From Chloroflexota bacterium (lineage in GTDB: Bacteria > Chloroflexota > UBA6077 > FW602-bin22 > CADDYW01), in contig CADDYW010000013.1 in the NCBI GenBank assembly GCA_902810745.1, positions 1 through 64,000 of the forward strand: 64,000 nucleotides of DNA, written 5' to 3'. The translations under genes and the position numbers were made by a program. The notes under the pieces are model-generated. The model saw only the letters and a list, made by a program, of their open reading frames with translations. It was not told the origin of the DNA and ran no database searches. Every line of letters starts with the position of its first letter. Position 1 is the first letter of the stretch. Positions 43,784 to 53,600 of this stretch are shown here, piece by piece.

Positions 43784-44767
43784 TCAGGGTTGATTCGATC
43801 GTGGGCGACGACCCTGGTCAGGTGGCGCTAGCTCGACAAGTACCCGGACGAACCACTCGACCGCACCCGGCGTGGTCAGCCAGCTCTCCGCGCTCTCGGC
43901 GACGTAGGCAATCGCCTCGTTCTCGTCGCCCATCCCGACGTACTCCGGCAAGCGCCGCGGCATCTTCTTCACCCCGGAAAGATAGAGCGGGACGAAAGGA
44001 TTTACCTTCAGCGCCTGCTGGAGGGCCGCCTTTGCCTTCCGCCCGGCTCCCTCCTCGCGGAACGTGTAGAGCGCCCGCGTGTACGCCCAGTTCGCGCTGT
44101 ACTCGTCGGGGTACTGCTTGAGCAATCGGCCCAGCGCCTCGTCCTGATGCTCGACCAGCAGCCAGTTTGCCAGGATGTAACGAAGCCCCTGGTTATCGTT
44201 CGGGTTAAGTCGTAGCATCTCGGTAAGATGCTCGATGGCTTGCTGGCGCTCGCCAAGTATCCACTGAACCTCGGCCAGCCCCTGACGCGCGCGCATGTAC
44301 GGTCGAGTCTCGATGATTCCCCAGAAGTGCCCCACGTCGTGCTTGAACGTCTCGGGTCCGAGGGCACGTTCGCCGGCCTTTACGCCTTGCTCGTACAGGC
44401 CCTTTGCCTCGGCCACGTCTCGAGCTGCCTCGGCCAGGACCACGTAGGCGTCAGCGCAATCGGACGAGATCTCGAGCGCCCGGCGTGCGAGCTGGACCCT
44501 GCGCCCACCGGAGGTCTCGAGCGCCTGGTAGACGAGCTCCTGCGCCTGCTCGAGCGGAGTGGACGGCGTTGTTTCCGGAACCTTCCCGGTGCTGAGCACC
44601 TGCTGGAGAAATTCATTCGCCTCCTCGATGGAAGCGAACTCACGAGAATTCAACAGCCGAGTGATCTCCGCCATCTGCTTTTCCATCAGCCGACGGTCCG
44701 GCAGAACCGGCCCAAGGCCAGGCGACGCACCACTGCCCTTGTTCCGGCTCGATTTCCTCTTATTCAC
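43784..44767 (-). CDS. TPR/ST7-like cytoplasmic repeat protein
   Basis: 327 residues from a GTG with AGGAGG upstream. Helical repeat units are visible: AQELVYQALETSGGRRVQLARRALEISSDCADAYVVLAEAA, then GLAEVQWILGERQQAIEHLTEMLRLNPNDNQGLRYILANWLL, and AKAALQQALKVNPFVPLYLSG. These are tetratricopeptide-like and follow the order of ST7-type proteins (including YTRALYTFREEGAG). No enzymatic motif; likely a scaffold. Upstream is a hairpin-bearing leader. Confidence 0.75.
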   Translation of the reverse strand: MNKRKSSRNKGSGASPGLGPVLPDRRLMEKQMAEITRLLNSREFASIEEANEFLQQVLSTGKVPETTPSTPLEQAQELVYQALETSGGRRVQLARRALEISSDCADAYVVLAEAARDVAEAKGLYEQGVKAGERALGPETFKHDVGHFWGIIETRPYMRARQGLAEVQWILGERQQAIEHLTEMLRLNPNDNQGLRYILANWLLVEHQDEALGRLLKQYPDEYSANWAYTRALYTFREEGAGRKAKAALQQALKVNPFVPLYLSGVKKMPRRLPEYVGMGDENEAIAYVAESAESWLTTPGAVEWFVRVLVELAPPDQGRRPRSNQP

Positions 44768-44819
44768 ACGATCCTCCTCGAAAGCAAGTACCTAAAGCGC
44801 GGTGCGAAAGAATTGGTTC

Positions 44820-44836
44820 GGTTGGGGTACCCAACC
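44820..44836. promoter_or_regulatory. hairpin/palindrome GGTTGGG-GTA-CCCAACC in the leader of the TPR gene
   Basis: Perfect seven-base inverted repeat, 53 bases upstream of the TPR gene start. On the minus strand it follows two A+T-rich -10-like sequences (TATAGC and TATACT, about 44850-44880). It may be an operator or an RNA hairpin. Confidence 0.45.
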
Positions 44837-45025
44837 ATTCCGCACACTGCTATAACTGAATGTAAGCTTAAGTATACCGTATATCAGAGAGACGGGTCGC
44901 GGCAAACGTGAGAGCGACCTGCGATTCGTCCCTTGGAGTGCAGAGCGGAATCGTTGGGAGGGTCTCTGGCACCGGACGCCGCGCACAGAGCGGCCGCCGG
45001 ACCTGACCCCACTCCCCGGCCCCCT

Positions 45026-45817
45026 CTAATATGCCTTCCACCAGTCCTTCTGCGACCGTGGGTCCATGAACGTCCCGGCGTCGCGAATGGCCACCTGGAT
45101 TTGCGTTCCGTTCGCGCGACCGAACGGCTGCCTTCCGTTCAAGGCCGGCAGGTAGCTTCGTCCAGCCAGGTCCATCTGCTGGTAGAGCGCCAGGAGTGAC
45201 GGCTCGACGCAGACGCCCTCGACGTGCACGGCGTACCCGTAGACGATGCTGTCGTTACTTGTGTACGTGAGGGTGATCTGGCGCGTGGTGGCGTAGAGGA
45301 CGATCGCGGTGTATCCCCGACCCACGTCGTATCCCGAAGGTGGCGCCTGGATGATTTCCCCCGGTTGAACCTGGAAGCCGGCGAGGGTGACGGGCCAGTC
45401 GGTATCGAGCGTACCGCGCGAGTTCGTCGACCAATCCCAGTTGTAGACCTGGTAGACGGTGCTGAAGACCGGAAGGCGGTTGTCGGTGAAAAGACCGTTT
45501 AATTGCGGTGCGTTCGGGTCGGATCCGCCATTGTAGGTCACCAGTCCCGCGTACGCGTTCGTCTGCTGCCAGCCGCGAATCTCGAGATTGATGTCGGGAT
45601 TCGAGGCAGCCGGCGGATTGGGCGGTGGCGTGTAGACCGGGAGCGTCGCGTAGCTGGCACCGGGGATTGGCTGGCACCCGGCGGGCATGCTCGCGACCAT
45701 GGGAATGAAGACCGTTCGTGAACTCGAGCCGCCACGCGCCGGGGCCGCCATCGCCCCGAGGGCGATCATCACCAGGGTCACTGCCGCGACGAGGCGAATG
45801 GCGCACCTTCTTTCCAC
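45026..45817 (-). CDS. exported protein of unknown function
   Basis: 263 residues from a GTG (AAGGAG ten bases upstream). The signal peptide CAIRLVAAVTLVMIALGAMAAPARG is followed by a mature domain rich in beta-strand-like stretches, Asn, Tyr and Pro: YTPPPNPPAASNPDINLEIRGW, QVYNWDWSTNSRG, GYTAIVLYATTRQITLTYTSNDSIVYGY. It resembles secreted sortase-substrate-adjacent proteins of Chloroflexota, but I recognise no named domain. Expected location: cell exterior. Confidence 0.65.
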   Translation of the reverse strand: MERRCAIRLVAAVTLVMIALGAMAAPARGGSSSRTVFIPMVASMPAGCQPIPGASYATLPVYTPPPNPPAASNPDINLEIRGWQQTNAYAGLVTYNGGSDPNAPQLNGLFTDNRLPVFSTVYQVYNWDWSTNSRGTLDTDWPVTLAGFQVQPGEIIQAPPSGYDVGRGYTAIVLYATTRQITLTYTSNDSIVYGYAVHVEGVCVEPSLLALYQQMDLAGRSYLPALNGRQPFGRANGTQIQVAIRDAGTFMDPRSQKDWWKAY

Positions 45818-46087
45818 GAGTGGCGTTCTCCTTCAGACTCAGTTTTTGAACCGACGGTGCCATCGACCGATGATCCTACCGTATGGAGGAGCCATCGGCG
45901 ATAGCCGAGAAAGCCTAGCCCAATCGCCCCACGCGCGGGCGGACCCGGGTTACCGCTTCCACGCTGGCACCCTGCCGAGGCGCACCCGTGCCCACGGCCG
46001 CGGGCATGTGGCATAATCGTCGGCAGCAGATCCTCCGCGGCCTCGCGCGATCACCTGGAGAAAGGTCGGAGGAAAGGAGCCGCTCAG

Positions 46088-46969
46088 ATGTCAGCGGATT
46101 CAACCACCGCGACACGCACCTACGTCCACGATCCGTCCTGGGGGCGATTACCCGCGGGACTGGTCGATTGGGCCTACGTTCCAGCCGTGGCAGTCGACTC
46201 GGAGGACCGCGTCTACGTCAACCAGCGCGGTCGCCCGTCCGTCGTCGTCTACAGCCGCGCTGGCGAGCTGCTCGCCACCTGGGGCGATCAGTTCGCGGAA
46301 GGCGCGCACGGACTGTACGTCCGCCGGGAGGCCGACGGCGAATACCTCTATTTCACCGACGTCGCGCGCCACTGCGTCGTCAAATGCACGCTCGACGGAC
46401 GCGAGATCTGGACGCTGGGCGAGCCGGGCCACGTCGGCGCCTGGGGCGAGCCGTTCAACAAGCCAACCAGCGTCGCCTTCACGCCGGACGGCGATTTCTA
46501 CGTGTCGGATGGCTACGGCAACGCGCGGGTCCATCACTTCGATCCGAACCGCAAGCTGATCCGGTCGTGGGGCGAGCGCGGCGAAGGGCCGGGGCAGTTC
46601 AGCCTCGTCCACCACGTCTGGTTCGACACGCGCGGCGGCAAACGCCGCGTCTGGGTCTGCGACCGCGAGAACAACCGCATCCAGATCTTCTCGCCAGAGG
46701 GCGAGTTCATCAAGGAGAAAACCGGGTTCCATCGCCCGGACAACACCTGGGTCGATTCCGAGGGCTACATGTATGTCACCGAGCTCGGGGCCGGCCTGGC
46801 GATTCTGGATCCGAACGATCGGCTGATCCAGCGGATCGAGGGTGGGAAGAGCCGCGAGCCAGGGACGATCCTCAAGCCACACGGCATCTGGGGGGACTCG
46901 CGGGGCGCCCTCTACGTCGGCGAGGTCGAGGACGGCCACCGCATCCAGAAGTTCGTTCGAACAGCCTGA
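46088..46969 (+). CDS. NHL-repeat six-bladed beta-propeller protein
   Basis: 293 residues. Repeating blades include VPAVAVDSEDRVYVNQRG, KPTSVAFTPDGDFYVSDGYGNARVHHFD, RVWVCDRENNRIQIFSPEGEFI and KPHGIWGDSRGALYVGEVEDG, the NHL pattern also found in peptidyl-hydroxyglycine lyases. GGAAAGGAGC precedes the ATG. There is no signal peptide. A -10-like CATAAT with upstream TGG lies at 46012-46017. The function may be a lactonase or a binding scaffold. Confidence 0.82.
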   Translation: MSADSTTATRTYVHDPSWGRLPAGLVDWAYVPAVAVDSEDRVYVNQRGRPSVVVYSRAGELLATWGDQFAEGAHGLYVRREADGEYLYFTDVARHCVVKCTLDGREIWTLGEPGHVGAWGEPFNKPTSVAFTPDGDFYVSDGYGNARVHHFDPNRKLIRSWGERGEGPGQFSLVHHVWFDTRGGKRRVWVCDRENNRIQIFSPEGEFIKEKTGFHRPDNTWVDSEGYMYVTELGAGLAILDPNDRLIQRIEGGKSREPGTILKPHGIWGDSRGALYVGEVEDGHRIQKFVRTA

Positions 46970-46970
46970 C

Positions 46971-47025
46971 GGGATTAGCTTCTGGAAACATGGCCGTGCG
47001 GGCCATTTGTCCAGAAGCTAATCCC
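46971..47025. repeat. 55-base perfect-arm hairpin after the NHL gene
   Basis: GGGATTAGCTTCTGGA (46971-46986) and its exact complement (47010-47025) flank an inner hairpin ATGGCC (46990-46995) and GGCCAT (47001-47006). It begins one or two bases after the NHL stop codon and ends 64 bases before the M20 gene. There is no T-run, so it is not a typical terminator. As with the hairpin at 551-581, it sits between two genes on the same strand. Confidence 0.75.
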
Positions 47026-47089
47026 AAACACTCTCCCCGGGCGCTGGGACGAGGACTGACGCCCTTCTCGCGCGAGGACCAAAACCGTG

Positions 47090-48325
47090 ATGGATTCTCT
47101 GAACGTTGACGTCGCGTTGATCGAGTCGTACCTGGATCGTCTTTACGTGATCGGCGCGCTCCCCGGAGGGGGAGCCTGGCGCCCGGTCTACTCGCTGGCC
47201 TGGAACGAGGCCCGGCAGGCGATCCGGGGCTGGCTCGAGGAAGCTGGACTGGCCGTCCGCGAGGATGCCGTCGGCAACCTGTTTGGCCGCCTGGAAGGAG
47301 TGGAGCCGGAGCCGGTCATTCTGGTTGGCTCCCACGTCGACACGGTCTACGCGGGCGGCCGGCTCGACGGCGCCCTCGGCGTCGTCGGCGCCATCGCCGC
47401 GGTGCGGGCCATCCGCGCCCGGCATCCCCGTCCGAAGCGATCGATCGAGGTCTTCGTTAGCTGCGAGGAAGAAGATAGCCGCTTCGTCTGCGACTTCTGG
47501 GGAAGTCGCGCGCTGCTCGGACAGATCGATCCCGCCGAGGCCGAGCGCTACCGCGATGCCGACGGCATCACCCTCGCCCAGGCGATGCGCCAGTTCGGGC
47601 TCGACCCGCGACGGATCCCCGAGGCGCGGCGCTCCGACGTCGGAGCGTTTCTCGAGCTGCACATCGAGCAGGGACCGGTGCTCGACCGCGAAGGGATTGC
47701 CCTTGGCGTCGTCGAGGCGATCAGCGGTCTGAATCGCACCGCGGTCCGGGTGGCCGGACGCGCCGATCACGCCGGGACGACGCCACTGGCGATGCGCGGC
47801 GACGCGCTGGTAGCCACGGCGGCGATGGTCCTGGCGATGCGAGGCCTGGCCGAGGAGCTGGGCGAGCCGGCGCGCGCGACTGTCGGCAGGCTCGACGTCC
47901 ATCCCAATCAGCCAAACATCGTTCCCGGCGTGGTCGACTTCGTCGTCGACAGCCGCCACCCCGACCGCGCTCTTCAGCAGCGGCTCTTGGCAGAGGTGCA
48001 GCGGCGGTGCGAGAATATCGGCAAATCACACGGCGTCGTGGTCGAGACGAGCGTTCTGGTCGATCAGCCGCCGACGCCGATGAGCCCGGAGATCGTCGCT
48101 CTGATCGAGCGAGTAATCGAGCGGCGGGGCTGGAGCTACCGACGCCTGGTGAGCGGTGCCGGTCACGACAGCCAGATCCTGGGACGGCAGATCCCCACCG
48201 CGATGATCTTCGTCCCCAGCCGCAACGGCCGCAGCCACTCGCCGGCCGAGTACACGCCGCTCGAGCAGATCATCCCCGGCGTGCAGGCCCTGGCCGACGC
48301 CGTCGAAGAGCTGGGCTGCACGTAA
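47090..48325 (+). CDS. M20-family Zn-dependent amidohydrolase (allantoate / N-carbamoyl-L-amino acid hydrolase type)
   Basis: 411 residues. Di-zinc ligands are visible: His in VGSHVDTVYAGG, Asp in GRLDGALGV, Glu pair in SCEEEDSRF, His in LELHIEQGP, and the C-terminal His in NGRSHSPAEY. The dimerisation domain contains GRADHAGTTPLAMRGDA. It hydrolyses N-carbamoyl or ureido bonds of allantoate-like compounds in the cytoplasm. The stop codon TAA lies in the first heptad of repeat copy F, so the repeat abuts the gene directly. Confidence 0.9.
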   Translation: MDSLNVDVALIESYLDRLYVIGALPGGGAWRPVYSLAWNEARQAIRGWLEEAGLAVREDAVGNLFGRLEGVEPEPVILVGSHVDTVYAGGRLDGALGVVGAIAAVRAIRARHPRPKRSIEVFVSCEEEDSRFVCDFWGSRALLGQIDPAEAERYRDADGITLAQAMRQFGLDPRRIPEARRSDVGAFLELHIEQGPVLDREGIALGVVEAISGLNRTAVRVAGRADHAGTTPLAMRGDALVATAAMVLAMRGLAEELGEPARATVGRLDVHPNQPNIVPGVVDFVVDSRHPDRALQQRLLAEVQRRCENIGKSHGVVVETSVLVDQPPTPMSPEIVALIERVIERRGWSYRRLVSGAGHDSQILGRQIPTAMIFVPSRNGRSHSPAEYTPLEQIIPGVQALADAVEELGCT

Positions 48326-48490
48326 GACTGAAGACGTGAAACGTAAAACGTAACGCGCGACGCGCAATCGGCACAGCCGGAGCGCCGAGATAAGTCACGC
48401 GTGCGTTCTGCAAATTGCAGATTGCTCAGTAGCTTCTCACGTGAGCATCCTTGCGTTTTACGTTCTACGCTTTGCGTCTTACGTTTGACG
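48321..48490. repeat. heptad palindromic element, copy F (best-preserved long copy)
   Basis: Left array from 48321: CGTAAGA, CTGAAGA, CGTGAAA, CGTAAAA, CGTAACG, CGCGACG, CGCAATC, GGCACAG, CCGGAGC, GCCGAGA. The right array, 48449-48490, is inverted; on the minus strand it reads CGTCAAA, CGTAAGA, CGCAAAG, CGTAGAA, CGTAAAA, CGCAAGG. The core has TTGCTCAG at 48422-48429, the same motif that holds the four-helix-bundle stop codon in element E, and CTCACGTGAG at 48437-48446. Confidence 0.85.
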
Positions 48491-48523
48491 TTCCCCGGTA
48501 CGCCCCTTGCCAGCACCAGCAGG

Positions 48524-49903
48524 ATGATCACGAGAAACGCTCGCCGGCTGGGAGCGGTGGCGCTCGGGCTGGTTCTGCTCGGGGCGATCGTTCTGATCCT
48601 GCTGCACCCGTTGACGCTGCGCTCGCCCGCGCCGGCTCCCAGTCAACCAGAGACGCCGACGATGGTGTTGAGCGTGGCGCCGGTGCCCGCGCAGCAGGGC
48701 GGGCCGGTGCGGCTGTCCGGTGCGGGCTTTGCCCCGGGCGAGACGGTGACCGTCCGCGCGGTGGCGAGCGCGTCCGGGTCGGCTGGCGCCGTCCGCTCAC
48801 GCGAGCTTGCCCGGACGCGGGCGGACGCGCGTGGCAAGGTGCAGGTGGGTCCGGTCACGTTGCCGGATGACCTGTACTCGGGCACCTACCCGCTCGAAGC
48901 GGTCGGGCAGACCAGCGGGCGCCACGGCACGGCGACGCTGTACGTGCACGCCAGGGCACCCTGGATCAAGGTGAGCACCTACGCGGCGAAGCCCCACGAG
49001 AAGTTCGGGCTGATTGTCGGCGGGTTCCAGCCACGCGAGCGCGTTCAGGTTACCCTGGAGCCGGCGACCCACCTGCCCACCGGCGAGTCGCAGGATCCCA
49101 CCCGGCTGTCGAAACCGGTCACGCTCTTGACCCTCCCGACCGATGCCGTCGGCAACGCGGTCTGGACCGAGACCGACCTGCCACTGCTGAAACCCGGCGC
49201 GTACACCGTCGTCGCGCGGGGAGTCATCAGCGGGAAGAAGCTCACCGCGGACCTGATCGTCAAGGCGCTGACGCCGGTCGTCGAGCTCAGTCCGTGGTCC
49301 GGCCCGCCCGGCACGCGGGTCCAGTTCAACGCGCGGGGCTTCTCGCCTGGCGAAGAGGTCAGGATGTTTCTGGGTCAGGCCAGCAATGCAGCGCTGACGG
49401 TGACTGCCGACCGCTACGGCAACTTCTGGGGCGCCGGTCCCTTCAAGATCCCATACGAAGAGAACGGGGGCCCGCTGACACTGCGGTTCGTCGGGCAGCA
49501 GAGCGGCGCCGAGGTCGCCGAGACGTTCAACGTCCTGAGCGCCAGGCCATGGCTGAACCTCAGCGCGTACTCCGGGCCCCCGGGTGCGCCAGTCAGCTTC
49601 TCCGGAGGAGGCTGGGCGGCCGGCGAGCGCGTCGAGGTCCACCTCGATAGCTCGAGCGGGCCAACAGTCGCGGAGAGCCAGGCCGACGACTACGGCTGGC
49701 TGCAGCTTGGCGGTAGCGGGAGCGTCCCCGGCGACGCCCGCGACACCGTCACCTTCGTCGCGGTCGGCCAGCAAAGCCACGCCACGGCCTCGGCCAGCTT
49801 CAAGGTCGTGAATCCCTTCGACAACCTGCCGCCAAACCTGCCGTCGGATCAGCCACCACCGCCGCCTCCACCACCGCTGCCACAGCAGAATCCGCCATCG
49901 TAA
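48524..49903 (+). CDS. membrane-anchored extracellular protein with four Ig-like/TIG-type repeats
   Basis: 459 residues from the ATG at 48524; the open frame to 48401 only translates the repeat element. An N-terminal helix (LGAVALGLVLLGAIVLILL) serves as signal or anchor. Four beta-rich repeats of about 90-100 residues share G-x-x-F-x-P-G-E-x-V: LSGAGFAPGETV, VGGFQPRERVQV, ARGFSPGEEVRM and GGGWAAGERVEV. A proline-rich C-terminal tail (QPPPPPPPPLPQQ) follows. Likely a cell-surface protein. No catalytic motif. Confidence 0.78.
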   Translation: MITRNARRLGAVALGLVLLGAIVLILLHPLTLRSPAPAPSQPETPTMVLSVAPVPAQQGGPVRLSGAGFAPGETVTVRAVASASGSAGAVRSRELARTRADARGKVQVGPVTLPDDLYSGTYPLEAVGQTSGRHGTATLYVHARAPWIKVSTYAAKPHEKFGLIVGGFQPRERVQVTLEPATHLPTGESQDPTRLSKPVTLLTLPTDAVGNAVWTETDLPLLKPGAYTVVARGVISGKKLTADLIVKALTPVVELSPWSGPPGTRVQFNARGFSPGEEVRMFLGQASNAALTVTADRYGNFWGAGPFKIPYEENGGPLTLRFVGQQSGAEVAETFNVLSARPWLNLSAYSGPPGAPVSFSGGGWAAGERVEVHLDSSSGPTVAESQADDYGWLQLGGSGSVPGDARDTVTFVAVGQQSHATASASFKVVNPFDNLPPNLPSDQPPPPPPPPLPQQNPPS

Positions 49904-50029
49904 AGTGGCACCGCGAAGACGCAAAGGACGCGCAGCACGATCCGTCACGAGGATCGCTGCGCCCGTCGCGTCTTGGCGATGATCGGCTCGACGGTGCGCC
50001 TCGCGCAGCTCCGATCGGCGCGATCGGAT

Positions 50030-50519
50030 CCTCTCCGCGGGCTCGGTTAGCTACACGGCGAATGCGAACGGGAACGTCACCGCCCGGGGAGCCGACAGCT
50101 TCGCCTACGATCAGGCGAATCGGCTGACCAGCGCCACGGTGAGCGGGACCACGACGACCTACAACTACGACGGGGATGGGAAGCGGGCGAGCCAGACCGT
50201 CGGCGGCAGCACGAGGAGCTACGTGTACGATCCGAATAAGGCGCTGCCCGACATCCTGACCGATGGAGCGCTCAGATACATCTGCGGTCTCGGCCTGACC
50301 GACGCCGTCGATGGCTCCAGGAACGTCCCGGTCTCCCACCCCGACGGCCTCGGCTCGGTCCGCGCGCTCACCGACGGCTCGGGGACGCTCATCCAGACCT
50401 ACCAGACCGACCCGTTTGGTGTGCCGAGCCAAACCCAGGGATCGAGCGCCCAGCCGTTCCAGTTCGCTGGCCAGCAGCGCGATGGCAACGGGCTGCTCCG
50501 CTTGAGGGCAAGAATCCAC
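50030..50519 (+). pseudogene. RHS-repeat protein remnant
   Basis: The frame reads YTANANGNVTARGADSFAYDQANRL, then TTYNYDGDGKRASQTVGG, YVYDPNKALPDIL, HPDGLGSVRALTD and FAGQQRDGNGLLRLRAR, i.e. tandem YD repeats and the DxxG core of RHS proteins. No start codon, signal or N-terminal domain precedes it. The core ends abruptly near 50515, where GLYYLRARYYDP...GRF is expected, and runs into the inverted repeat at 50520. About 160 residues remain of a protein family that usually exceeds 1000. Confidence 0.8.
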
Positions 50520-50602
50520 GAAGCATCCGGAATTTTGCACGCGAACGAAAGATCCGTGATGGGCGTCGCTCGTTCCAATCCGGCGAAAATTCGGGATGCT
50601 TC
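50520..50602. repeat. 83-bp imperfect inverted-repeat element at the RHS break point
   Basis: Left arm GAAGCATCCGGAATTTTG (50520-50537) and right arm, whose complement is GAAGCATCCCGAATTTTC (50585-50602), match at 16 of 18 positions. The centre is G+C-rich and not repetitive. A partial match to the right arm lies near 37390-37402. It may be a small non-autonomous mobile element that truncated the RHS frame. Confidence 0.6.
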
Positions 50603-50627
50603 ACGTACGTCTCATCAGGGAACGAGC

Positions 50628-53600
50628 TTACCGCGCTGAGCGGCGCTCAACCGCGATGCCGAGCTCGGGCAGAGTGTCGTCGACGGAGGCGCTGTCGTCG
50701 ACCAGCACGACCGCTTCGTCGTCCTCGGTCAGGACGTCGACCCGAAGCGCGAGACTCTGAAGCTCTTTGACCAGTACCTTGAATGACTCCGGAACGCCCG
50801 GCGGCCGGATCTCGTCGCCCTTGACGATGGCCTCGTACGCCTGCACTCGGCCGACGGTGTCATCCGACTTCACCGTCAGCATCTCCTGGAGGATGTGCGC
50901 CGCGCCATAGGCTTCGAGCGCCCACACCTCCATCTCCCCGAGACGCTGGCCGCCGAAGTGGGCCCGGCCGCCCAGCGGCTGCTGAGTAATCAGGCTGTAG
51001 GGCCCGGTCGACCGGGCGTGAACCTTGTCCTCGACCTGATGGATCAGCTTCATCATGTAAATGCTGCCAACCGTTACTTCCTGGTCGAAGTACTCGCCGG
51101 TGCGGCCGTCGCGCGGGCGCATCTTGCCGGTCCGTGGGAGTCCGGCCTCCTCCAGTTCTCGGACGATGTCTTCCTCGGTGGCGCCGTCGAAGACCGGCGT
51201 CGCGACCTTGAGCCCGAGCGCCTCGGCGGCCCAGCCCAGGTGCGTCTCCAGGATCTGCCCGACGTTCATGCGCGAGGGAACGCCGATCGGATTCAGAATG
51301 ATCTGGACCGGGGTGCCGTCGTCGAGAAACGGCATGTCTTCTCGCGGGACGATCCGCGCGACGACTCCCTTGTTCCCGTGGCGGCCGGATAGCTTGTCGC
51401 CCTCGGAGATCTTGCGCTTTTGAGCGACATTGACGCGGACCACCTGATTCACGCCGGCCGATAGCTCGTCCTGATTCTCCCGGGTCAGCACCTTCACGTC
51501 GACCACGACGCCGCCCTCGCCGTGGGGAACCCGCAGGCTCGTATCCTTCACCTCGCGCGCCTTTTCGCCGAAAATCGCCCGCAAGAGCCGCTCCTCGGCC
51601 GATAGCTCGGTCTCCCCATTCGGAGTGATCTTGCCGACGAGGATGTCGCCCGCCGCCACCTCCGCGCCAATACGCGCGATTCCGCGCTCGTCGAGATCCC
51701 GCAGCGCGTCGTCGCCGACGTTCGGAAGGTCGCGGGTGATCTCCTCCGGTCCCAGCTTGGTATCGCGCGCCTGGATCTCGTACTCCTCGATGTGGATCGA
51801 GGTGAACGTGTCGTCGCGGACCAGATCCTCGCTGAGAACGATCGCATCCTCGAAGTTGTAGCCGTCCCAGGACATGAAGGCGACCAGGACGTTCTGACCC
51901 AGGGCAAGCTCGCCGTCGCGGGTGGACATGCTATCAGCGAGTGGCTGTCCCGCCCTCACCCGATCGCCGACGGAGACGATTGGCCGCTGGCTGAAGCAGG
52001 TGCCCTGATTGGTGCGAGCATACTTGCGGAGCTCATAGGTCTCGCTGGTGCCGTCGACGGTCTGCACGACAACGCGACGCGCCGTCGCGCTCAGAACGAC
52101 TCCCGGGTTCCGCGCGAGGACGAGGTGTCCGCTATCACGGGCCACGTGCCCCTCCATGCCGGTGCCGATAGTCGGGGAGTCTGCCCAGATCAAGGGAACC
52201 GCCTGTCGCTGCATGTTGGCGCCCATCAGGGCGCGGTTGGCTTCGTCGTGCTCGAGAAACGGGATCAGCGACGTCGCCAGGCTCACGATCTGCTTGGGAG
52301 ACACGTCCATATACTGGATCTTCGACGGCGATTCGACTGAGAAGGCTTCGCCGTGACGAACCTCGACCCGCTCGTCGAGGAAGTTGCCGTTCGCGTCGAG
52401 GCGAGAGCTCGCCTGGGCGATCAGCCACCTCTCTTCCTCGTCCGCCGTCAGGTAGCGAATCTCGTTCGAGGCAAACGGTCGGACCGGAATTCGGCGTGGC
52501 GGCAGCGCGGCAAGCTTCGTCGCCAGATTCTGATCGATCATCTCGCCCGCGCGCACGACGACCTCGCCGTCGCGAGGGGATTGGATCGCCTCGCCGGCGA
52601 CGCGTCCGACCAGGTCTTCGATCGTGTTCGGCACGTCTTTCGCGACGACACGGTAGGGAGTCTCGACGAACCCGTACTCGTTGATTCGGGCATAGGTGGC
52701 CAGGCTCAGGACCAGACCGATATTCGCGCCCTCGTTCGTCTCGATCGGACAGATGCGGCCGTAATGGCTGTGGTGAACGTCGCGGACGTCCATGCCAGCG
52801 CGCTCGCGGTTCAGACCGCCGGGGCCCAGGGCGCTCAGGCGTCGCTTGTGCGTCAGCTCCTCGAGCGGATTGGTCTGGCCGAGCAACTGCGAAAGCTGGC
52901 TGCCGCCGAAGAACTCCTTCAGCGCGGCGACGACCGGCCGAACGTTGATCAACGCGGCAGGCGTCGCGGCCTCCGGATCCTGGATGCTCATGCGCTCCTT
53001 GACCACCCGCTCCATCCGCAGGAGGCCGACGCGCAGGGCGGCCTGGATCAGCTCTCCGATCGAGCGGACCCGACGATTGCCGAGGTGATCGATGTCGTCG
53101 GCGTGGCCAACGCCGTTGTTCAGTGCGATCAGCGTCGTGACGATCCGGACCAGATCGTCGGCCGTGAGAAGACGCTGGGTCGGAGGAAGGTCGAGCCCGA
53201 GCCGGCGATTCAGCTTGTACCGTCCTACCTTCCCCAGATCGTAACGACGAGTGTTGAAGAAGAGCGTGTCGAGCAGGCTGCGCGCGTGGTCGAGCGTCGG
53301 CGGCTCGCCCGGGCGGAGACGACGAAACAGCTCGATCAGCGCTTCCTCGACGCTTTTGGTCGAATCCCGCTGGAGTGTCTCGGCGAGATAACGGTACTCG
53401 CCGGTGTCGACCTCGGCGAAGCGCTCCTGGATATCTGCATCCGTGCCGAGGCCGACGGCCCACAGCAGGACGGTGACCGGTAGCTTGCGCTTGCGGTCGA
53501 CCTTGACCGAGAGAACGTTCTTGTTTGACGTCTCGAACTCGAGCCAGGCGCCGCGGCTCGGGATGAGCTTTGCCGAGGCAAGCTGGCGCCCCGTGCTTGG

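Noticed and set aside
48321-48490. Heptad arrays considered as a CRISPR array
   Set aside because: Units are 7 bases with no unique spacers of 30-40 bases, and the arms are inverted relative to each other; no cas genes are nearby.
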